A DNA stretch of 64,000 nucleotides from Ruminococcus sp. (GTDB lineage Bacteria > Bacillota > Clostridia > Oscillospirales > Ruminococcaceae): positions 1 to 64,000 of the forward strand of contig JAEELF010000001.1 of NCBI GenBank assembly GCA_016288815.1, read 5' to 3'. Position numbers and translations under genes: made by a program. The notes under the pieces are model-generated. The model saw nothing but the letters and a program-made list of their open reading frames with translations, was not told the DNA's origin and did no database searches. Positions 59,640 to 64,000 of this stretch are shown here, piece after piece. Numbering within the stretch: position 1 is the stretch's first letter; each line of letters starts with the position of its first letter.

Positions 59640-59838
59640 GCATTTGAGTTCCGTCTGCCCATGCGGCAGATGAGCGTTAATGCCGAAAGACATTAAATCG
59701 GACAGTCCGCTGCCTGCTTTTCGGCTCTCAGGAGCCTTTGCGCTTTGCGCCTTGTATTATTATTCCCGCGGCCGCTGGATGCTGAACAGCCCCCGCAGGA
59801 CAGGTAAGAATGTTCGGAAATTTTAGGAGGAAAATAAA
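59640..59838 (+). promoter_or_regulatory. Structured 200-base leader of rplS, L19-leader-like
   Basis: The region between the promoter and rplS can fold into several hairpins: TCTGCC/GGCAGA (59653-59669), TTAATG/CATTAA (about 59677-59697), CTCAGGAGCC and GCGCTTTGCGC pieces, and GGCCGC/GCAGG pairings further on. Firmicutes L19 mRNAs are known to carry an autoregulatory leader at this position. The assignment to that RNA family is by position and size, not by alignment. Confidence 0.55.
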
Positions 59839-60183
59839 ATGGATGCACTCAAAATGATCAGCAACTCAAGCATGAAGGAAAATGTTCCGCAGTTCAATGT
59901 CGGCGACACCGTTAAGGTACACGTTCAGATCAAGGAAGGCGACAAGAGCCGTATCCAGGTCTTCGAGGGTACTGTTATCGCAAAGAAGCACGGCGGCATC
60001 AGCGAGACCTTCACCGTTAGACGTGTAGCTCACGGCTGCGGTATCGAGAGAGTTTTCCCGCTCCACTCTCCTGTCGTTGACAAGGTAGAGGTCATCAGAA
60101 GCGGTAAGGTTCGCAGAGCTAAGCTCTACTACCTCCGTGACAGAGTCGGCAAGGCTGCTAAGGTCAAGGAACAGCTCCGCTAA
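59839..60183 (+). CDS. rplS: 50S ribosomal protein L19
   Basis: A 114-residue ribosomal protein at the 30S-50S interface. [28 protein letters not shown] and [28 protein letters not shown] are diagnostic. GGAGG precedes the ATG. It opens the block that leads through the signal peptidases to rbgA, rnhB and yraN, an order common in Firmicutes. Confidence 0.97.
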   Translation: MDALKMISNSSMKENVPQFNVGDTVKVHVQIKEGDKSRIQVFEGTVIAKKHGGISETFTVRRVAHGCGIERVFPLHSPVVDKVEVIRSGKVRRAKLYYLRDRVGKAAKVKEQLR

Positions 60184-60240
60184 GAGAATGCATTACGAGT
60201 TCAGGCAGGTCTCCTGCCTGACTCGCAAAAACTCCTTGAA

Positions 60241-60262
60241 GGGACTTAAAGTCCCTTTTTTG
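60241..60262 (+). terminator. Terminator after rplS
   Basis: GGGACT, three-base loop, AGTCCC, then a run of T. A second GC-rich hairpin (CGAGT.CAGGCAG/CTGCCTGACTCG, about 60196-60225) lies just upstream. Confidence 0.8.
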
Positions 60263-60303
60263 CTAATCAGAACCAAATTTTAGTACAGAGCCGAGGTGTC
60301 AGC

Positions 60304-61044
60304 ATGGAAGAAAATAAGGAATTATTGGAAGAAACAGAGGCAGATGATGCGCTGACTGAGAATGCTTCCGAAGTTCAGGAGGAAGCCCGGGAAGACGAGA
60401 ACGGAGAAGAGGAAGAGACTGCCGAAACAGAGGCGGAAGGCGATGACAGCGCCCTCATAAAGGATATCCTCGAGATAGTCGAATCCACTCTCGTTACAGT
60501 TTTCGTCATCGTTCTGCTGTTCACATATATACTTCACCCGGTGAATATAGTCGGCGGCTCGATGGAGAACACACTCAAGACCAACGACCGTATCTTCATG
60601 TCCACAGTATACTTCGATGTGTCATACGGTGACATCATCATAATCGACAATAATATGTCCTACCTCTTCGATGACAGGGGACAGGTTTACGAACGCAATA
60701 TCGACAACTCCCCGCTGAAGGAGTGTATAATCAAGCGCGTTATCGCCTGCGGAGGACAGACCCTCGACATCGTTGACGGCGTTGTCTATGTAGACGGCAA
60801 GGCGATCGACGAGCCCTACGCGAACGGCTTCACGGGGCAGGGCACTGCTTTCAACTTCCCGATAACGATCCCCGAGGGGTACTATTTCGTAATGGGCGAC
60901 CACAGAAACGCCTCCACAGACAGCCGTTTCGACACAGTCGGATTAATAAAGAAGGATCAGATATACGGCAAGGCGATAATCAGATATTCGCCGTTCAGCA
61001 GTTTCAAACTCCTTTTCAACTCGTGGAAGAAGTCATCTGAATGA
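60304..61044 (+). CDS. lepB: Signal peptidase I with long acidic N-terminus
   Basis: A 246-residue type I signal peptidase. The first 50 residues are dominated by Glu/Asp/Ala and precede the single membrane anchor (LVTVFVIVLLFTYIL). The catalytic serine is S86 (GGSMENTL) and the lysine K144 (IIKRVIACGG), with VMGDHRNASTDSR as box E. The extracellular active site removes signal peptides. GAGGTG precedes the ATG at 60304. A second signal peptidase gene overlaps its end by 4 bp. Confidence 0.94.
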   Translation: MEENKELLEETEADDALTENASEVQEEAREDENGEEEETAETEAEGDDSALIKDILEIVESTLVTVFVIVLLFTYILHPVNIVGGSMENTLKTNDRIFMSTVYFDVSYGDIIIIDNNMSYLFDDRGQVYERNIDNSPLKECIIKRVIACGGQTLDIVDGVVYVDGKAIDEPYANGFTGQGTAFNFPITIPEGYYFVMGDHRNASTDSRFDTVGLIKKDQIYGKAIIRYSPFSSFKLLFNSWKKSSE

Positions 61045-61643
61045 AAAATAGAGAACAAAGAATAACGGATACAACAAAAGAGATCTTCGCGCTTTTAGAA
61101 ACAATTCTGGTATCGCTCTTCATTGCCTGCCTTGTCTTCACATATATATTCAGACTTGCAACGATAAAGGGCGAGTCCATGTGCAATACGCTCCAGCCCG
61201 GCGACAGGGTAGTGTTCACCACATGGTACGGCGAGCCCGAACAGGGAGATATCGTCATCATAAACGCAGACCAGTCTGTAACGTTCACGGATAGCGGAGA
61301 GATCGAAACAAAGCCCGGACTTGAAAAAACTATAGTAAAGCGTATTATAGCCGTTGAGGGTCAGACGATCGACATTGATTTTTACAGGGGATCTGTCAAG
61401 GTAGACGGAAAACTATTGAATGAAAAGTATATAAAAGAACTGACCCATAATGACGGCGGTGCGTTTACATTTAAATATCCGATTACCGTCCCGGAGGGGT
61501 ATGTGTTCGTGATGGGCGACAACCGCAACAGATCAAAGGACAGCAGATACTCCGATATCGGTCTCGTCCCGGAGGACGATATCGTCGGCGAGGTCGTATT
61601 CAGGGTACTGCCGCTCAGCAGGTTCGGCTCGCTCGCAAAATGA
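61041..61643 (+). CDS. lepB: Signal peptidase I, second copy
   Basis: A 200-residue type I signal peptidase without the acidic extension of its neighbour. Membrane anchor LVSLFIACLVFTYIF, catalytic S46 (GESMCNTL) and K100 (IVKRIIAVEG), box E VMGDNRNRSKDSR. The two copies have clearly diverged between the motifs, so they probably differ in substrate preference or timing. It starts inside the previous stop region. Confidence 0.94.
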   Translation: MKNREQRITDTTKEIFALLETILVSLFIACLVFTYIFRLATIKGESMCNTLQPGDRVVFTTWYGEPEQGDIVIINADQSVTFTDSGEIETKPGLEKTIVKRIIAVEGQTIDIDFYRGSVKVDGKLLNEKYIKELTHNDGGAFTFKYPITVPEGYVFVMGDNRNRSKDSRYSDIGLVPEDDIVGEVVFRVLPLSRFGSLAK

Positions 61644-61656
61644 ACAGGAGGCATTC

Positions 61657-62550
61657 GTGGAAAACACCGATATGAAGCAGATCCAGTGGTTTCCGGGTCA
61701 TATGGCGAAGACCCGCAAGCTCATCGCTTCAAATCTGAAGCTCGTTGACGCCGTGGTCGAGATAGTCGATTCGCGCACACCGCTGAGCAGCCGCAATCCC
61801 GAAATGGACAGGCTGACCTCTGGCAAGCCGCGAATGGTGCTCCTCAACAAGAGCGACCTCGCGGACGAAAAAGCTACACAGCGCTGGATAAACTATTTCA
61901 GTAGCATAGGTGTCACAGCGATCGCCGTGGACTGCAAGTCTGGCAAGGGACTCAAAAGCCTCATGCCCACGCTGAAGGCAAAGGTACTGCGCGAGCTCAT
62001 GGAAAAGCGCGAACGAAGCGGAATGAGCGGTGCTGCGATAAGGCTCATGATAGTGGGTATACCGAACGTGGGCAAATCCTCGCTGATAAACCGACTTGCC
62101 GGCGGAAAGCGCGCGAAGGTCGAGGACAGACCCGGCGTTACCCGCACTAAGCAGTGGGTGAAGATAGACACCGGCGCGGAGCTGCTCGATATGCCGGGAG
62201 TTCTGTGGCCTAAGTTCGACGACCAGAGCGTCGCGATAAGGCTCGCGTTCACAGGTGCGATAAGCGACGATATCCTCGACATCGAAACGCTCGCTATGAA
62301 GCTGCTGAAATTCCTTTCAGAGAGCTACCCTCAGTCTCTCAGGGAAAGGTATAAGATAGAGTTCGACGATAGCGACGACGGTCTCTCGCTGCTTGAAAAG
62401 GTTGGCAGGAAGCGCGGAATGGTCGTTTCCGGCGGAGAGATAAACACTGAACGCGCGGCTATAACCGTTATAGATGAATTCAGAAGCGGCAAGCTCGGCA
62501 GGATAACACTTGAGCTACCGCCCGCAAAGGAAAAGCTATGCCAAGAATAA
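61657..62550 (+). CDS. rbgA: Ribosome biogenesis GTPase RbgA/YlqF
   Basis: A circularly permuted GTPase needed for late 50S assembly. It has 297 residues. WFPGHMAKTRK is at the N-terminus, then NKSD (64-67, G4) before GIPNVGKSS (134-142, G1) and LDMPGVLWPKF (G3), which is the permuted order of the family. The C-terminal helical domain follows. The start is GTG 61657 with GGAGG six bases upstream. It overlaps rnhB by 13 bp. Confidence 0.95.
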   Translation: MENTDMKQIQWFPGHMAKTRKLIASNLKLVDAVVEIVDSRTPLSSRNPEMDRLTSGKPRMVLLNKSDLADEKATQRWINYFSSIGVTAIAVDCKSGKGLKSLMPTLKAKVLRELMEKRERSGMSGAAIRLMIVGIPNVGKSSLINRLAGGKRAKVEDRPGVTRTKQWVKIDTGAELLDMPGVLWPKFDDQSVAIRLAFTGAISDDILDIETLAMKLLKFLSESYPQSLRERYKIEFDDSDDGLSLLEKVGRKRGMVVSGGEINTERAAITVIDEFRSGKLGRITLELPPAKEKLCQE

Positions 62551-63152
62551 CGCTCCACAAGGAGCTTTTCGACTATGACTCCCAGCTCCGCCGTGAATAT
62601 CCCGTGATATGCGGCGTAGATGAAGCGGGCAGAGGTCCGCTCGCGGGAGATGTATACGCAGCGGCTGTTGTACTGAGCGACGGCACGCTGATAGACTACC
62701 TTAACGACAGCAAGAAGCTGTCCGAGAAGCGCCGCGAGGAGCTTTTTGACGTTATAATAGAGAGAGCGGACGCATACTCAATAGCCACGGCTTCCGTCGA
62801 GGAGATAGACTGCATGAATATCCTCAACGCTACAATGCTCGCCATGAGACGCGCTGTTGAGGAGCTTGATATCAATCCTGACCTTGCCCTTGTGGACGGC
62901 AACAGGCTCCCCGAGCTCCCGTGCGAGGCGAGGACAGTCATCAAGGGCGACGCGACATCGGCTTCGATAGCCGCAGCGTCAGTGCTTGCAAAGGTCGCGA
63001 GGGACAGATACATGAAAGTCCTTGCGGAGATGTACCCGCAGTACTGCTTCGACCAGCACAAGGGCTACGGTACGAACTTGCACTACGAAATGCTTGAAAA
63101 GCACGGTATCTCCGAGGTCCACAGGAAGTCCTTCCTGAAAAAGCTTTTATGA
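62538..63152 (+). CDS. rnhB: Ribonuclease HII
   Basis: Cleaves RNA in RNA-DNA hybrids and at single ribonucleotides in DNA. It has 204 residues. CGVDEAGRGPLAG carries the first catalytic residues (D28, E29); LVDGNRLP and ASVLAKVARDRYM follow, with DQHKGYGTNLHYE near the C-terminus. Coupled to rbgA by overlap and to yraN by a 4-bp overlap. Confidence 0.96.
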   Translation: MPRITLHKELFDYDSQLRREYPVICGVDEAGRGPLAGDVYAAAVVLSDGTLIDYLNDSKKLSEKRREELFDVIIERADAYSIATASVEEIDCMNILNATMLAMRRAVEELDINPDLALVDGNRLPELPCEARTVIKGDATSASIAAASVLAKVARDRYMKVLAEMYPQYCFDQHKGYGTNLHYEMLEKHGISEVHRKSFLKKLL

Positions 63153-63529
63153 TGACAAAAAGCGAGACAGGAAAACTCGGCGAGGAACAGGTCTGCACAT
63201 ACCTCACAGACCGCGGCTACACTATCCTCGCGAGGAATTACCGCATAAGGGGCGGGGAGATAGACATCATCGCCGAGAACGGCGATTTTATAGCCTTTGT
63301 TGAGGTCAAGACCCGCAAGCCCGACAGCCTTGTGACAGGCTTTGAAGCAGTCAACAAGCGCAAGCGCGGGCTCATAATCAAAACTGCCGCTGATTATTGC
63401 TGCAAGCACCCGACCATGCTCCAGCCAAGATTCGATGTCGCACAGGTCATCGCGTCCGGGGGCAGAGTGCTCAGCATTGATTATATACAAAACGCCTATG
63501 ATACCACAGGCTACAATTACAATTTCTGA
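63149..63529 (+). CDS. yraN: YraN/UPF0102 family putative endonuclease
   Basis: A 126-residue protein with a PD-(D/E)xK-like core: GKLGEEQVCTYLTDRGYTILARNYR, GEIDIIAENGDFIAFVEVKTRK and RFDVAQVI. The family is believed to be a Holliday-junction-resolvase-like nuclease but its role is not settled. The start is either of two adjacent ATGs (63149 or 63152) at the rnhB stop. Confidence 0.93.
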   Translation: MMTKSETGKLGEEQVCTYLTDRGYTILARNYRIRGGEIDIIAENGDFIAFVEVKTRKPDSLVTGFEAVNKRKRGLIIKTAADYCCKHPTMLQPRFDVAQVIASGGRVLSIDYIQNAYDTTGYNYNF

Positions 63530-63540
63530 AGGGTGATACT

Positions 63541-64000
63541 ATGTTCTACAACAGCACAAGAAACAGCGATGTCAAGGTAAAGAGCGCCGAGGCGATCACA
63601 CAGGGCATATCTTCCGAGGGCGGACTTTTCGTTCCCGAGAGCATACCGGAGCTGTCTCTTGCTGACATAAAAGCTATCGGCGAGATGTCCTATGCGGACA
63701 GAGCAGCTTTCGTGTTCTCGAAGTTCCTTACAGACTTCACGGACGCCGAGATACACTACTGCACCGATAACGCCTACAGCACGAAGAATTTCGAGTCTGA
63801 GAGCATTACCGAAATAGCGCATCTCTTCGACGGCACATATATGCTCGAGCTCTGGCACGGACCTACCTGCGCCTTCAAGGATATGGCGCTCCAGATACTC
63901 CCGTACTTCCTCACGACCTCCGCGAAGAAGATCAACCTCGACAAGAAGATAGTCATTCTCGTTGCTACCTCCGGAGACACCGGAAAGGCTGCGCTCGAGG
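63541..64000 (+). CDS. thrC: Threonine synthase, 3' end outside window
   Basis: PLP enzyme that converts O-phosphohomoserine to threonine. The first 153 residues are present out of about 490 to 500 expected. MFYNSTRNSDVKVKSAEAI, TQGISSEGGLFVPE and the PLP lysine K113 in HGPTCAFKDMALQ identify it. The last visible motif, VATSGDTGKAALE, is the phosphate-binding region. GGGTGA precedes the ATG, 11 bp after yraN. Confidence 0.95.
   Translation, partial: MFYNSTRNSDVKVKSAEAITQGISSEGGLFVPESIPELSLADIKAIGEMSYADRAAFVFSKFLTDFTDAEIHYCTDNAYSTKNFESESITEIAHLFDGTYMLELWHGPTCAFKDMALQILPYFLTTSAKKINLDKKIVILVATSGDTGKAALE

Noticed and set aside
1-64000. CRISPR array, insertion sequence or integrase
   Set aside because: Reading both strands showed no regularly spaced repeats, transposase motifs or terminal inverted repeats with target duplications.

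Overview
The window looks like a chromosomal segment of an anaerobic, low-to-moderate GC Gram-positive gut bacterium of the Ruminococcus/Oscillospiraceae type. The evidence is a dockerin-bearing secreted protein, a GH3 beta-glucosidase with the reversed domain order known from ruminococci and Butyrivibrio, a GH43 beta-xylosidase, a complete six-gene Rnf complex, LTA-synthase-like and AddAB genes, and a Firmicutes-style block rplS-lepB-lepB-rbgA-rnhB-yraN. Promoters are very uniform: TTGACA/TTGCAT-like -35, exactly 17 bp, TATAAT, often preceded by TGG. Shine-Dalgarno sites are strong (GGAGG). I see no rRNA, CRISPR array, insertion sequence or prophage. No gene-free stretch exceeds 300 bases.

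Layout. 1-2379 (minus): 5' part of glyA, then a three-gene unit ending in a dockerin protein. 2420-6455 (plus): shikimate operon aroB-aroA-aroC plus a DUF4364 gene. 6532-10283: a MOP-family flippase and an EF-G-like GTPase. 10459-10821: tRNA Val-Asp-Gly-Cys. 11012-15843: rnfCDGEAB. 15850-17239 (minus): a 16-codon gene with its own promoter and terminator, TspO, and a metallophosphoesterase. 17406-20924: glmS, a convergent SGNH hydrolase and a beta-helix acyltransferase-like protein. 21152-25609: topoisomerase B subunit, a zinc-ribbon gene, topoisomerase A subunit. 25645-32479: GH43, uppP, a Crp/Fnr regulator divergent from an 87-residue NrdD-tail-like protein, permuted GH3, ArsC/Spx-like protein. 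32668-35689: SPFH/zinc-ribbon/membrane trio resembling Bacillus ydjGHI. 35821-43049: a catalytically degenerate S11 carboxypeptidase homologue, amidase, serine hydrolase, tyrA, RluA-type enzyme, tandem GH25 protein. 43129-50092: addB-addA. 50166-55547 (minus): HtrA, FlK-like thioesterase, LtaS-like protein, HD protein, SDR. 55684-64000 (plus): ynzC-like, cdd, radical SAM pair, methyltransferase, rplS with a long leader, two signal peptidases, rbgA, rnhB, yraN, and the 5' part of thrC.

Functional themes are aromatic amino acid synthesis (aroBAC and a distant tyrA), ion-gradient energy conservation (Rnf), cell envelope work (glmS, uppP, flippase, S11, amidase, GH25, LtaS, HtrA, signal peptidases), plant-glycan use (GH3, GH43, dockerin), and DNA and ribosome maintenance. 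The most notable observations are the possible spare glycyl-radical domain next to a Crp/Fnr regulator with a perfect 16-bp palindrome between them; a 37-bp near-palindrome lying on the tyrA promoter; the tiny Cys-rich gene; a dead S11 homologue; a GH25 repeat that has lost acidic residues; and a TPM-type protein without its TPM domain. All family names come from reading the translated sequence; no search was run.
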